Shown piece by piece: positions 43,768-52,032 of a stretch of DNA of 64,000 bases. Positions within the stretch are counted from its first letter, which is position 1. Each line of letters opens with the position of its first letter. Position numbers and translations under genes: made by a program. This DNA comes from Rubellimicrobium aerolatum (lineage in GTDB: Bacteria; Pseudomonadota; Alphaproteobacteria; Rhodobacterales; Rhodobacteraceae): the NCBI RefSeq assembly GCF_017872975.1, contig NZ_JAGGJP010000012.1:1-64000 (forward strand). Direction: 5' to 3'. Below the pieces are notes generated by a model. The model saw nothing but the letters and a program-made list of their open reading frames with translations. It had not been told where the DNA came from and did not search any database.

Positions 43768-43794
43768 CGCCGCGGCCCGCCGGCGCGCGGCGTC
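43766..43794 (+). terminator. Terminator at the end of the tct operon
   Basis: Perfect 9-bp arms GACGCCGCG and CGCGGCGTC, starting within the tctA stop codon and followed by TTGCG. Confidence 0.6.
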
Positions 43795-43871
43795 TTGCGA
43801 CCCTCCCGCCCACGACCTACGGAGCGCGGCGCGGCCCGCGCGCCGCCCCCCGATTCCAACCGAGGAACAGC

Positions 43872-44630
43872 ATGGAAATCTTCACCTCCGAAGGGCTCTG
43901 GGCCCTTCTCCAGGTCATCATGATCGACCTGGTGCTCGCGGGCGACAACGCCATCGTCATCGGCCTCGCCGCCGCCGGCCTCCCGGCCGAGCAGAGGAAC
44001 CGCGCCATCCTGGTGGGCATCGCCGCCGCCACCGTGCTCCGGATCGGCTTCGCCCTCATCACCACCCAGCTCCTCGCCGTCACCGGCCTCCTCCTCGCCG
44101 GGGGCGTGCTGCTCCTCTGGGTCTGCTGGAAGATGTGGCGCGAGCTGCGCGCCGGCCACGACGCCGAGGAGATGGCCGCCGAGGAGGCGCTGGAGGGCCG
44201 CGACCTGAACGCCGACGGCACCATCGCCGGGGGCGTCCCGCGCAAGACCTTCGCCCAGGCCGCCACCCAGATCATCATCGCCGACGTGTCCATGTCGCTC
44301 GACAACGTGCTGGCCGTGGCCGGCGCGGCGCACGGGCACCCCTCGGTGCTCATCATCGGGCTCGTGCTCTCCATCGCGCTGATGGGCCTCGCCTCCACCT
44401 TCATCGCGCGCCTGATCCACCGCTTCCGCTGGATCGCCTACGTGGGCCTCCTCGTGATCCTCTACGTGTCCCTGGAGATGATCTACGAGGGCTACCACGA
44501 GATCCGCTACGGCCGCGAGGCGACCCACGCCGAGGAGGTGCTCGACTCGACCGACACCGAGTTGCGCGAGGAGATCGGCGCGGAGGCGCCCGCCGCGGAG
44601 ACCCCCGCCGGGGAGCCCGCCGGCCAGTGA
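43872..44630 (+). CDS. TerC-family membrane protein
   Basis: A 252-residue membrane protein with seven helices. The two metal-site repeats of the family are present: IDLVLAGDNAIVIGLAAAGL and ADVSMSLDNVLAVAGAAHG. A cytoplasmic acidic linker (HDAEEMAAEEALEGRDLNAD) separates the halves. TerC/YjbE-type proteins export manganese or other metal ions, in some cases alongside exoenzyme secretion. GAGGAACAGC precedes the start. It appears to be a single-gene unit with its own hairpin terminator. The 104-bp gap upstream shows no manganese riboswitch that I can recognise. Confidence 0.9.
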   Translation: MEIFTSEGLWALLQVIMIDLVLAGDNAIVIGLAAAGLPAEQRNRAILVGIAAATVLRIGFALITTQLLAVTGLLLAGGVLLLWVCWKMWRELRAGHDAEEMAAEEALEGRDLNADGTIAGGVPRKTFAQAATQIIIADVSMSLDNVLAVAGAAHGHPSVLIIGLVLSIALMGLASTFIARLIHRFRWIAYVGLLVILYVSLEMIYEGYHEIRYGREATHAEEVLDSTDTELREEIGAEAPAAETPAGEPAGQ

Positions 44631-44650
44631 CCGCCAGCCAGTGACCGCCG

Positions 44651-44688
44651 GGACGGCGGGGCAGGGCGCCGCCCCCGCCTCGCCGTCC
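44651..44688. terminator. Hairpin between convergent terC-like and MBL hydrolase genes
   Basis: Outer arms GGACGGCG and CGCCGTCC pair perfectly, with an inner GGGGC/GCCCC stem. Its location between convergent genes suggests a bidirectional terminator. No T-tract follows. Confidence 0.5.
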
Positions 44689-44698
44689 ACCCCCCCTC

Positions 44699-45424
44699 TC
44701 AGCCCCGCCCGTCCAGCCAGTCCCGCACGATCGCCCGGTGCCGCGCGCCGTCGTAGCTCGGGAAATGCCCGCCGTGCACCACCCGCACCGGCAGCTCCAG
44801 CAGCCGCCGCATGGACGCGAGATAGTCCCGCGCGTCCGCGTGGTAGGTGTCCTCGATCAGCGGCCCGTCATAGACGATGTCGCCCGAGAACAGCACCCCC
44901 GTCGCCGCCTCCCAGAGCGCGATGCCGCCCGGCGAATGGCCCGGCGTGTGGATCACCTCCAGCCGCCGGTCGCCCAGGTCGATCACCTCCCCGTCGTGCA
45001 GCAGCCGCGTCGCCGGCGCCCCTTTCACCCCATATTGCGCCGAGGCGTAGGGCAGGGGCGGCAACCGCTCGAAGATATCGTCGGCCACGTAGGGGTCGGC
45101 CAGCGTCGCCGCCCGAGTCGGATCAGCCAGGATCTCCGCCTCGGCCGGATGGACGGCCCGCTCCTCGAACTCGTGGTGCCCGCCGATGTGGTCGAAATGC
45201 GTGTGGCTCGCCACCGCGAGGAGCGGCTTCTCCGTCACCAGCGGCACCCAGCGCCGCAAGGGCACCACCCCCATGCCGCTGTCCACCAGCAGGTCGCGGT
45301 CGGCCCCCCGGACGTGCCAGATGTTGCAGCGGTAGAACTCCCGGATCCAGGGCTCCGAGATCAGCGTCACCCCGTCGCCCTTCCGCTCCAGGGCATACCA
45401 GTCCTCGGGCCGGGCTCGGATCAT
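44699..45424 (-). CDS. MBL-fold metallo-hydrolase
   Basis: A 241-residue metallo-beta-lactamase-fold protein with the binuclear metal motif SHTHFDHIGGH, downstream TPGHSPGG (third His), FSGDIVYDGP (bridging Asp) and a final His in VVHGGHFPSY. It is the last gene of the Pot-type ABC operon, overlapping the ATPase gene by 4 nt, so it may hydrolyse a compound imported by that transporter. The substrate is unknown. Confidence 0.9.
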   Translation of the reverse strand: MIRARPEDWYALERKGDGVTLISEPWIREFYRCNIWHVRGADRDLLVDSGMGVVPLRRWVPLVTEKPLLAVASHTHFDHIGGHHEFEERAVHPAEAEILADPTRAATLADPYVADDIFERLPPLPYASAQYGVKGAPATRLLHDGEVIDLGDRRLEVIHTPGHSPGGIALWEAATGVLFSGDIVYDGPLIEDTYHADARDYLASMRRLLELPVRVVHGGHFPSYDGARHRAIVRDWLDGRG

Positions 45425-46461
45425 GGCGTCTCCTCAGGAAAGACCGACAGATCGGCGGGGTCCGCCGCGAGCCGCAGCGCCGCCCCCGGCTCCCAGCCAG
45501 GCGGCAGGTGCGCCACCAATCGCAGCTCCGGCGCGCGCTCGGGCACCAGCCGGGCGCGGACATGGGCGCCCAGGAAGGTCGCCTCCTCCACCCGCGCGGG
45601 GCCAAGGTCCCAGTCCCCCGCCCCATCCTTCAGCGACTCGGGCCGCAGGCAGACCACCACCCGAGCCGCGTCCCCCGGCAGGGCCAGCGGCACCGGGCCG
45701 AGGGGCGTCTCCAGGCCCCCGGGGCCGCGGCGTCCGGGAATGCGGTTCGTCTCCCCCATGAAGCCCGCCGCGAACAGGCTCCGGGGCCGCCGATACACCC
45801 GGTCCGGCGGCCCCTCGTCCTCGATCCGGCCCGCGTTCATCACCACCACCCGGTCGGCGATGGCCATGGCCTCCTCCTGGTCGTGGGTGACGTGGACGAA
45901 GGTCGTCCCCACCCGCCGCTGGAGCGCTTTCAGCTCCTCCTGCATGGCCCGCCGCAGCTTGAGGTCGAGCGCCCCCAGCGGCTCGTCGAGCAGCAGCACG
46001 TCCGGCTCCACCGCCAGCGCGCGGGCCAGAGCCACCCGCTGCCGCTGCCCGCCCGACAGCTCGTGCGGCCGCTTGCCCCCCGCGCCCGCCAGCCCCACGA
46101 GCGCCAGCTTCTCCTCGGCCACCCGATGCCGCGCCACCCGGCCCATCCCCGCCATGCGGGGGCCGAAGCCCACGTTGTCCCGCAGCGTCATGTGCGGGAA
46201 CAGCGCATAGTCCTGAAACACCGTCGCCGTGGGCCGCCGCGCCGGCGGCACGGCGGTCACGTCCCGCCCGCCGATCCGCACGCGCCCCTCCTCGGGCCGC
46301 AGGAACCCGCCCAGGATCGACAGCAGCGTGGTCTTGCCGCAGCCCGACGGCCCCAGCAGCGTCACGTAGTCCCCCGCCGCGATCTCCAGCCCGATCCCGC
46401 CCAGCGCCCGGTGCTCGCCGAACCGATGCCCCACCCCCTCCAGCGTCACCGGCGCGGTCAT
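45421..46461 (-). CDS. Pot-type ABC transporter ATPase (first system)
   Basis: A 346-residue ATPase of the polyamine/iron/opine family. Walker A is GPSGCGKTTLL, Q-loop VFQDYALFPHMTLRDNVGFG, signature LSGGQRQRVALARAL, Walker B VLLLDEPLGALD and H-loop [13 protein letters not shown]-terminal TOBE-type regulatory domain follows (RIPGRRGPGG onward). It is coupled by 4-nt overlaps to the permease gene upstream and the MBL hydrolase gene downstream. It powers the transporter whose permease and binding protein lie at 46458-49115. Confidence 0.93.
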   Translation of the reverse strand: MTAPVTLEGVGHRFGEHRALGGIGLEIAAGDYVTLLGPSGCGKTTLLSILGGFLRPEEGRVRIGGRDVTAVPPARRPTATVFQDYALFPHMTLRDNVGFGPRMAGMGRVARHRVAEEKLALVGLAGAGGKRPHELSGGQRQRVALARALAVEPDVLLLDEPLGALDLKLRRAMQEELKALQRRVGTTFVHVTHDQEEAMAIADRVVVMNAGRIEDEGPPDRVYRRPRSLFAAGFMGETNRIPGRRGPGGLETPLGPVPLALPGDAARVVVCLRPESLKDGAGDWDLGPARVEEATFLGAHVRARLVPERAPELRLVAHLPPGWEPGAALRLAADPADLSVFPEETP

Positions 46462-47231
46462 GCCCGCCGCCTCGCCCGCAGGACCAGCTCGGCCACGGCC
46501 ACCACCGCGACCGACACGAGGAAGACGAGGCTTCCCACGGCATTGAGTCGCGGCGACAGGCCCGACCGCAGCAGGCTCCAGATCTCCACTGGCAGGGTCA
46601 CGTCGAAGCGGGTCAGGAGGAAGGACATGATGAACTCGTCCCACGAAAGGGTCATGGACAGGAAGAACGCCGCCGCCAGCGCCGGGGCCAGCATCGGCAG
46701 GGTCACGAGGAGGATCACCTTCGCCTCCGTCGCGCCCAGGTCGCGCGCCGCGCGCTCGGCGCTCCGCTGCTGGTCGCCCATCGCGGCATACAGGATCGCG
46801 AAGCACAGCGGCAGGTTGACGACCACGTGCCCGATCCCGGCGGTCGCCAGCGACAGCCCCACCCCCAGCCGGTTCAGCACGATCAGCAGTCCCAGCCCCA
46901 CGATCAGCGTGCTGACCGCCATCGGCATCACCAGCACCGCCCGCGCCACCGCCGCCCCCGGCAGCACGTGGCGGGCGAGCCCATAGGCCGCCAGGAACCC
47001 CAGCGCGCAGGCCAGCGCCGAGGACCCCACCGCCACCAGCGCCGAGTTCCCCAGCGCCGCCATCAGGTCGCGATCGCCCAGCACGTCCGCATACCAGCGC
47101 AAGGAGAACCCCTCGAACGGCGGCACCGGCAGCCGCCCGTCCTGGAACGAGAACAGCACCAGCGCCCCCACCGGCAGCAGCAGGAACCCGTAGGCCAACG
47201 CCAGATAGACCCAGGCGAGTCCCCGCGTCAT
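46458..47231 (-). CDS. ABC permease, PotC-like (first system)
   Basis: A 257-residue permease with six helices. The EAA-loop segment is RAARDLGATEAKVILLVTLP, and MTLSWDEFIMSFLLTRFDVT is typical of PotC. The start at 47231 overlaps the stop of the frameshifted PotB-like gene. It forms half of the membrane channel of the first Pot-type system. Confidence 0.92.
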   Translation of the reverse strand: MTRGLAWVYLALAYGFLLLPVGALVLFSFQDGRLPVPPFEGFSLRWYADVLGDRDLMAALGNSALVAVGSSALACALGFLAAYGLARHVLPGAAVARAVLVMPMAVSTLIVGLGLLIVLNRLGVGLSLATAGIGHVVVNLPLCFAILYAAMGDQQRSAERAARDLGATEAKVILLVTLPMLAPALAAAFFLSMTLSWDEFIMSFLLTRFDVTLPVEIWSLLRSGLSPRLNAVGSLVFLVSVAVVAVAELVLRARRRA

Positions 47232-48066
47232 ATCCGGTCCAGCCTCAGCCAGCGCGCCGACAGCAGGTAGGCCACCGTCACCAGCCCCATCAGCGCAATC
47301 GACAGCGCCGAGGCGAGGGGGAAGTCCGCCCTTCGCCCGAGCTGCACCATGATGACCTGCGGCAGCGTCAATTCGTTGTTGCCCCCCAGCACCTGCGGAG
47401 TCACGTAGTCCCCCAGGCACAGAACGAAGGTCAGGAAGGCCCCCGTCACGATCCCCGGCAGCGTCAAGGGCAGGATCACGTGCCGGAACGTCCCCCACCC
47501 GCTCGCCCCCAGGTCCTGCGCCGCCCGCGCGTAGTTGGGCGGCAACTGCCGGAGGTTGGCGTAGATCGTCAGCGTCAGCAGCATCGTGAAGAAGTGGACG
47601 AACCCCGTCACCGTCGCGAACCTCGTGTTGGCCAGCGTCACCGGCGCGTCGGTCAGCCCCAGCCCCATCAGCGCCCGGTTGACGATCCCCTCCCGCGACA
47701 GCACCAGCAGCCACGAATAGGACCGCACGACATACGAGGTCCAGAACGGCAGCACCGCCAGCAGCAGCGCCACCCTCTGCCACCGCTCCGGCACCCGGAA
47801 GGCCAGGATCGCCGCCAGTGGATAGCCAGCAGCACCGACAGCACCGTGACGATCCCCGTGATCTCCAAGGACACCACCACGGCGCGCGCCAGATGCGGCT
47901 CGGCCAGTTGCGCGTAGTTCCCCCAGTCCAGCCCCCAGACCACCTCGCGCCCCTCCAGCCGCGCGAGGCTCATCGCCGCCATCACCGCGAAGGGCACGAG
48001 GAAGAACGCCCCCGTCCACAGCAGCGCCGGAGCGACGTAGCCCCAGCCCCGCGCCTCGCCGGTCAT
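47228..48066 (-). pseudogene. ABC permease, PotB-like, broken by a one-base deletion
   Basis: Two frames together cover a complete PotB-like permease of about 279 residues. The first frame runs from the ATG at 48066 (MTGEARGWGYVAPALLWTGA) to SVLLA near 47826. The second continues as YPLAAILAFRVPERWQRV through the EAA loop (ARAAQDLGASGWGTFRHVIL). The total length is 839 nt, one short of a multiple of three. Restoring one G near 47825 gives an uninterrupted LLAYPLAAILAF. Both neighbours are intact and overlap by 4 nt. Either a recent frameshift inactivated this permease or the base is a sequencing error. Confidence 0.88.
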
Positions 48067-49115
48067 CGCTGGAGCATCTCCAGCCACAGGTCCTGCATCT
48101 GCGCGTCCAGCTCCGCGTCCGGCGCCGGATAAAGCTGCGCGCGCGCCAGATACTCCGGCTGCTCGTCCCAGCGCAGCGTGGCCTTCTGCTCCGCCGTCAG
48201 GTGATCCCCCGCCAGCCGGTTCGCCGGCATCCCCCAGTAGCAGGACGAGGTGGCGAGCCGCGCCTGCCCCTCGGGGCTGACGATGTATTTCACGAACTCC
48301 AGCGCCAGATCCGGGTTGGCGCTGTCGGCCAGCACGGCGATGCTCTGCGCCCAACGCACCGCGCCCTTCTCGGGGATGGTCCAGGTCAGCTCCGGCTGCT
48401 CGGCCGCCAGCCCCGCCGTCAGCCACTCGCCGCCGCCGATCACGATGTCGGCCTCGCCGGTCGCCAGCGCCGTCTGGCTCGCCACCACCTCGCCGACCGA
48501 CGAGGCGTGGTCCTTCATGCGGAACAGCTCCTCGCGCAGCGCCGGAAGGTCGTCCGCCGTCAGCTCGGCCGTCCGCAGCCCCAGGTTCACCGCCGCGAGG
48601 CCCATCACCGGCAGGTAGTAGTCATAGACCGCGATCCGCCCCGCATACTTGTCCGACAGGATCGTGGACAGGTCGCTCATGTCGGCCGCATCAACGGTTT
48701 CCGAGTTGAACGACACGGTGTTGTAGCCGAACTTCTCCGTCACCGCGTAGGTCTTGCCGTCCCGCGTGGTGCTCTCGGCCATCACCACCTCGGGAAAGAA
48801 GTCCGCCGTGGGCAGCTCCCCCGCCGGCAGCTCGGCCAGCAGCCCCGCGTCCAGCACGCGCGGCACGTCGATCGCGTCGATCACCAGCACGTCCCAGTCG
48901 CCCGGTTGCGACTGCTCCAGCGTCGCCAGCGCCGCGCCCGTCCCCTCGTATTCGCGCAGGTTCACCGTGACGCCATGCGCCGCCTCGAAGGGCTCGATCA
49001 GCGCCGGGTCGGTGTGGTCGCACCACACCAGCGCGTTCAGCTCCTGCGCGAAGGCCGACCCCGGCAGGGCGGCGAGGAGGGCGGTCGAAAGGCCGGCGCG
49101 GTCGATCAGTCTCAT
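48063..49115 (-). CDS. ABC substrate-binding protein, PotD-like (first system)
   Basis: A 350-residue periplasmic protein. GGGAG lies 8 nt before the ATG at 49115, followed by a signal peptide (LSTALLAALPGSAFAQ). The mature protein starts ELNALVWCDHTDPALIEPFE. It keeps the polyamine-binding protein pattern (VDAADMSDLSTILSDKYAGR, VYDYYLPVMGLAAVNLGL). The family binds spermidine, putrescine or related cationic or zwitterionic compounds. It is the first gene of its operon, divergent from a TetR-type gene across a strong palindrome. Confidence 0.92.
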   Translation of the reverse strand: MRLIDRAGLSTALLAALPGSAFAQELNALVWCDHTDPALIEPFEAAHGVTVNLREYEGTGAALATLEQSQPGDWDVLVIDAIDVPRVLDAGLLAELPAGELPTADFFPEVVMAESTTRDGKTYAVTEKFGYNTVSFNSETVDAADMSDLSTILSDKYAGRIAVYDYYLPVMGLAAVNLGLRTAELTADDLPALREELFRMKDHASSVGEVVASQTALATGEADIVIGGGEWLTAGLAAEQPELTWTIPEKGAVRWAQSIAVLADSANPDLALEFVKYIVSPEGQARLATSSCYWGMPANRLAGDHLTAEQKATLRWDEQPEYLARAQLYPAPDAELDAQMQDLWLEMLQR

Positions 49116-49162
49116 CGTCGTGGCTCCCGGTTGACGCCCGCCTCTGCGCGCGGGCTTTGCGT

Positions 49163-49201
49163 TTGACACGAAGTCTGGAGTCGGCTCAGATTTCAAGTCA
49201 A
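49163..49201. promoter_or_regulatory. 39-bp palindromic operator between the ABC operon and the TetR-type gene
   Basis: The left arm TTGACACGAAGTCTG and the complement of the right arm (TTGACTTGAAATCTG) match at 12 of 15 positions, around a 9-bp centre. The left arm also contains a TTGACA -35-like box (49163-49168), with TCAGAT 17 bp later. It is probably the TetR-type repressor operator controlling both directions. Confidence 0.68.
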
Positions 49202-49229
49202 CGACAAACTTCCCGCCGGAGAGCCTGCC

Positions 49230-49850
49230 CTGACCGGACTGCGCGAGCGCCAGAAGGCCGACCGCCACCGCCGCATCCTGGCGGCGGCGCTGGCGCTGTT
49301 CCGCCGCGACGGCTTCGGCTCCGTCCGCATCGAGGACCTGGCCGAGGAGGCCGAGGTCTCGGTCGGCACCGTCTACAACTACTACGGCACCAAGGGCGAC
49401 CTCCTCATGGCCACCGTCGCCCTGGAGGTCGAGGAGGTGCTGGCGGCGGGCGAATCCATCGTCGCCGCCCCGCCCGAGGGGGCCGAGCCCGCGCTCCTCC
49501 GACTCATCTGGCAATACTACGACCACTCGCTCGAATATCTCAGCAAGGCGATGTGGCGCGACGCCATGGCCATCTCCATCCAGGAGCCGCACACCCCCCA
49601 CGGCCGCCGCTACGCCGCGCTCGACGCCCGGCTCGCCGATCAGGTGGCCCGCCTCGTGGCCCGGCTGCTGGACCGGGGCAGCGCGGCCCCGGACCTCGAC
49701 GCGGTTGCGCTCGGCCAGCTCCTCTTCAACAACCTCAACGCGATGTTCATCGAATTCGTGAAGGACGACGCCATGACCCTCGACCACCTCAAGGCCCGCG
49801 TGGCCGCCCAGACCAAGGCCCTGGCCCGCCTGCTGGAGTCCCGCCCGTGA
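49230..49850 (+). CDS. TetR-family regulator, probable CTG start
   Basis: The TetR helix-turn-helix is clear: ADRHRRILAAALALFRRDGF and EDLAEEAEVSVGTVYNYYGT. The only ATG in frame (49407) lies inside the domain and would delete the DNA-binding part. No ATG, GTG or TTG occurs between the upstream in-frame stop (49164) and the domain. A CTG at 49230 has GGAGAG six nt upstream and gives 206 residues with a normal N-terminus. The C-terminal ligand domain is alpha-helical. Its stop overlaps the GTG start of the ureohydrolase gene. It probably represses the divergent ABC operon and possibly its own unit. Confidence 0.85.
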   Translation: MTGLRERQKADRHRRILAAALALFRRDGFGSVRIEDLAEEAEVSVGTVYNYYGTKGDLLMATVALEVEEVLAAGESIVAAPPEGAEPALLRLIWQYYDHSLEYLSKAMWRDAMAISIQEPHTPHGRRYAALDARLADQVARLVARLLDRGSAAPDLDAVALGQLLFNNLNAMFIEFVKDDAMTLDHLKARVAAQTKALARLLESRP

Positions 49851-50827
49851 CCCGCCTCAACCAGCCCTTGGGCGGCAACGAGATGCCCCGATTCGGCGGC
49901 CCGGCGACGATGATGCGCCTGCCGTCGCAGCCCGACGCCCGTGGTCTCGATGCCTGCTTCGTGGGCATCCCGATGGACATCGGGGCATCCAACCGACCGG
50001 GCACCCGCCTCGGCCCCCGCGCCATCCGCGATGAATCCCGGATGATTCGCCCCTTCAACATGGCGACCGGCGCCGCCCCCTTCGAGCATCTCCAGGTCGC
50101 CGACATCGGCGACGTCGCCATCAACACCTTCGACCTCAAGAAGTCATGCGACATCATCACCGAGACCTATCGGGAGATCCTCTCCCACGGCGCCGTCCCC
50201 CTGACGCTCGGCGGCGACCACACGCTGACATGGCCCGTCCTGCGCGCCATCCGCGACCGCCACGGCCCCGTGGCCCTCGTCCACGTGGACGCCCACGCCG
50301 ACATCAACGACACCATGTTCGGCGAGAAGGAGGCCCATGGCACCCCCTTCCGCCGCGCCTGGGAGGACGGCTGCCTGCTGAACGACAAGGTGGTCCAGAT
50401 CGGCCTGCGCGGCTCGGGCTACGCCCCCGACGACTTCGCCTGGGCGCACGCCCAGGGCTGGAGCGTCGTCACCGCCGAGGAGATCCACGGCAAGCCACTC
50501 CACGGCCTCATGGCCCAGGTCCGCGACCTGATCGGCGACGCGCCGGTGTATCTGACCTACGACATCGACAGCCTGTCCCCCGGCCTCGCCAACGGCACCG
50601 GCACGCAGGAGATCGGCGGCCTCATGGACTGGCAGGCGCTCCAGATCGTGCGCGGCATGGCGGGCCTGAACCTCGTCGGCTGCGACCTCGTGGAGGTCTC
50701 GCCGCCCTTCGACACCACCGGCACGACCGCCTTGACGGCCGCGAACCTCCTCTTCGAGATGCTCTGCGTGCTGCCCGGCGTGCCGCAGGACCCGCCGAAG
50801 CCGCTGCACCGCTTCACGCTTCCTTAA
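49847..50827 (+). CDS. Agmatinase-family ureohydrolase, guanidinobutyrase-like
   Basis: A 326-residue enzyme with GTG start overlapping the regulator stop. The opening MPRFGGPATMMRLP and SNRPGTRLGPRAIRDESRMI resemble guanidinobutyrase and guanidinopropionase more than classical SpeB. Manganese-binding motifs are LTLGGDHT, HVDAHADIND and YDIDSLSPG. LVGCDLVEVSPPFDTTGTTA is also conserved. It should split a guanidino compound into urea plus an amine or amino acid. The segment usually reading IDPAxAPGTGTPE is here LSPGLANGTGTQE, which keeps the metal Asp residues but changes the loop. Its place beside two Pot-type transporters suggests uptake and breakdown of guanidino compounds or agmatine. Confidence 0.9.
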   Translation: MTRLNQPLGGNEMPRFGGPATMMRLPSQPDARGLDACFVGIPMDIGASNRPGTRLGPRAIRDESRMIRPFNMATGAAPFEHLQVADIGDVAINTFDLKKSCDIITETYREILSHGAVPLTLGGDHTLTWPVLRAIRDRHGPVALVHVDAHADINDTMFGEKEAHGTPFRRAWEDGCLLNDKVVQIGLRGSGYAPDDFAWAHAQGWSVVTAEEIHGKPLHGLMAQVRDLIGDAPVYLTYDIDSLSPGLANGTGTQEIGGLMDWQALQIVRGMAGLNLVGCDLVEVSPPFDTTGTTALTAANLLFEMLCVLPGVPQDPPKPLHRFTLP

Positions 50828-50944
50828 GCGCAACGCTCGTTGCTATCGGGAAGCATTAACGATTCCGGCCTATAACGGGCCTCAACGCGACACAGGCACC
50901 CCCGCCCGGACCAACGGGCGGGCCAACGACAGGGGACCAGACGA
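50828..50944 (+). promoter_or_regulatory. Promoter/leader of the second Pot-type operon
   Basis: This 117-bp gap is locally A/T-rich. It carries a perfect inverted repeat GCAACG-CT-CGTTGC (50830-50843) right after the ureohydrolase gene and a TATAAC box at 50871-50876. The repeat may be a terminator or operator; the box is a candidate -10. Confidence 0.4.
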
Positions 50945-52015
50945 ATGACGATGAAACGACGCAGCTTCCTTCTTTCCGGCGTGGCCGGCGCGGCGGCCCT
51001 CGCCGCGCCGTCGCTGCTGCGCGCGCAGGGCACGTCCCTCAAGGTCGGCACCTACGGCGGCTACTTCCAGGACAGCTTCAACCAGCACATCTTCCCCGAC
51101 TTCACCGCCGAGACCGGCATCGCTGTCGAATCCATCGGCGAGCCCACGGGCGAGGCTTGGCTCGTGCAACTGGAACAGGCCGCCCGCGCCAACCAGGCCC
51201 CCGCCGACGTGTCGATGATGTCCCAGGTCGCCCGCCTCAAGGGCGAGGCGTCGAGCCTCTGGGCGCCTCTCGACGAAACCAAGCTCACGAACCTCGGCAA
51301 CCTGCCCGAGCACTTCGTCCACCGCACCGCCGACAGCCGCCTCTACGGCACCGGCGCGGTGAGCTGGTATATCACGCTCGTCACCAACACCGAGGCCTAC
51401 CCCGAGGCCCCGACCACCTGGGGCGCGCTCTGGGACCCTGCCAACGCCGACCGCATCGGCCTGCTGGCGCTCGCCTCCAACTCCTTCCTGCTGGAGATCA
51501 CGGCGGCGACCCATTTCGGCGGCACCGACATCCTCGGCACCGAGGAGGGGGTGATGCAGGTCCTCCAGAAGCTCGCCGAGGCCAAGCCGAACGTCCGCCT
51601 CTGGTATCGCGACGAGGGCCAGTTCCAGCAGGCGCTGGAATCGGGCGAAATCCCGATGGGCCAGTACTACCACGACGTGACCGGCCTCGCCGCCGCGAAC
51701 GGCCAGCCCGTCCGCTCGACCTTCCCGGCCGAAGGCGCGGTGCTCGACTCCGGCTCCTGGGTGGTGTCGCGCGCCTCGCAGATGCTCGACCAGTCGCAGG
51801 TCTTCATCGACTACATGGCCCGGCCCGAGATCCAGGCCAAGCTGTCGCGCAACGTCGGCACCGCCCCCACCGTGGGCCGCGACCTGCTCGACCTCACGGA
51901 CGCGGAGTTCGCCGCCGTGGCCTCGGACGCCGCGCCGATCCTGCCGCGCTACGACCTCTACACCGACCGGGCCGACTGGGTGAACCAGATGTGGTCCGAG
52001 ATGATCACCGGCTGA
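50945..52015 (+). CDS. ABC substrate-binding protein with Tat signal (second system)
   Basis: A 356-residue periplasmic binding protein. The N-terminus MTMKRRSFLLSGVAGAAALA is a twin-arginine signal (KRRSFLL) ending near LLRAQ; ATG at 50951 is an alternative start. The mature protein begins TSLKVGTYGGYFQDSFNQHI. It keeps the polyamine/spermidine-type fold pattern (RLYGTGAVSWYITLVTNTEA, GQYYHDVTGLAAANG). The ligand is unknown, but the neighbouring ureohydrolase and amidase suggest polyamines or guanidino or carbamoyl derivatives. It leads an intact five-gene operon. Confidence 0.92.
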   Translation: MTMKRRSFLLSGVAGAAALAAPSLLRAQGTSLKVGTYGGYFQDSFNQHIFPDFTAETGIAVESIGEPTGEAWLVQLEQAARANQAPADVSMMSQVARLKGEASSLWAPLDETKLTNLGNLPEHFVHRTADSRLYGTGAVSWYITLVTNTEAYPEAPTTWGALWDPANADRIGLLALASNSFLLEITAATHFGGTDILGTEEGVMQVLQKLAEAKPNVRLWYRDEGQFQQALESGEIPMGQYYHDVTGLAAANGQPVRSTFPAEGAVLDSGSWVVSRASQMLDQSQVFIDYMARPEIQAKLSRNVGTAPTVGRDLLDLTDAEFAAVASDAAPILPRYDLYTDRADWVNQMWSEMITG

Positions 52016-52032
52016 GCGAAGGACGGGACCCC

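Noticed and set aside
43768-43871. Possible manganese riboswitch before the TerC-family gene
   Set aside because: The gap is only about 100 bp, partly taken by a terminator hairpin, and I see no conserved riboswitch core.
44622-44650. Tandem duplication of about 14 bp around the TerC-family stop (CCAGTGACCGCC twice)
   Set aside because: It is a short local duplication that only adds a second stop. No functional reading is needed.
50828-50944. Possible guanidine or polyamine riboswitch
   Set aside because: The gap is short and only a simple 6-bp inverted repeat is present, with no recognisable aptamer.
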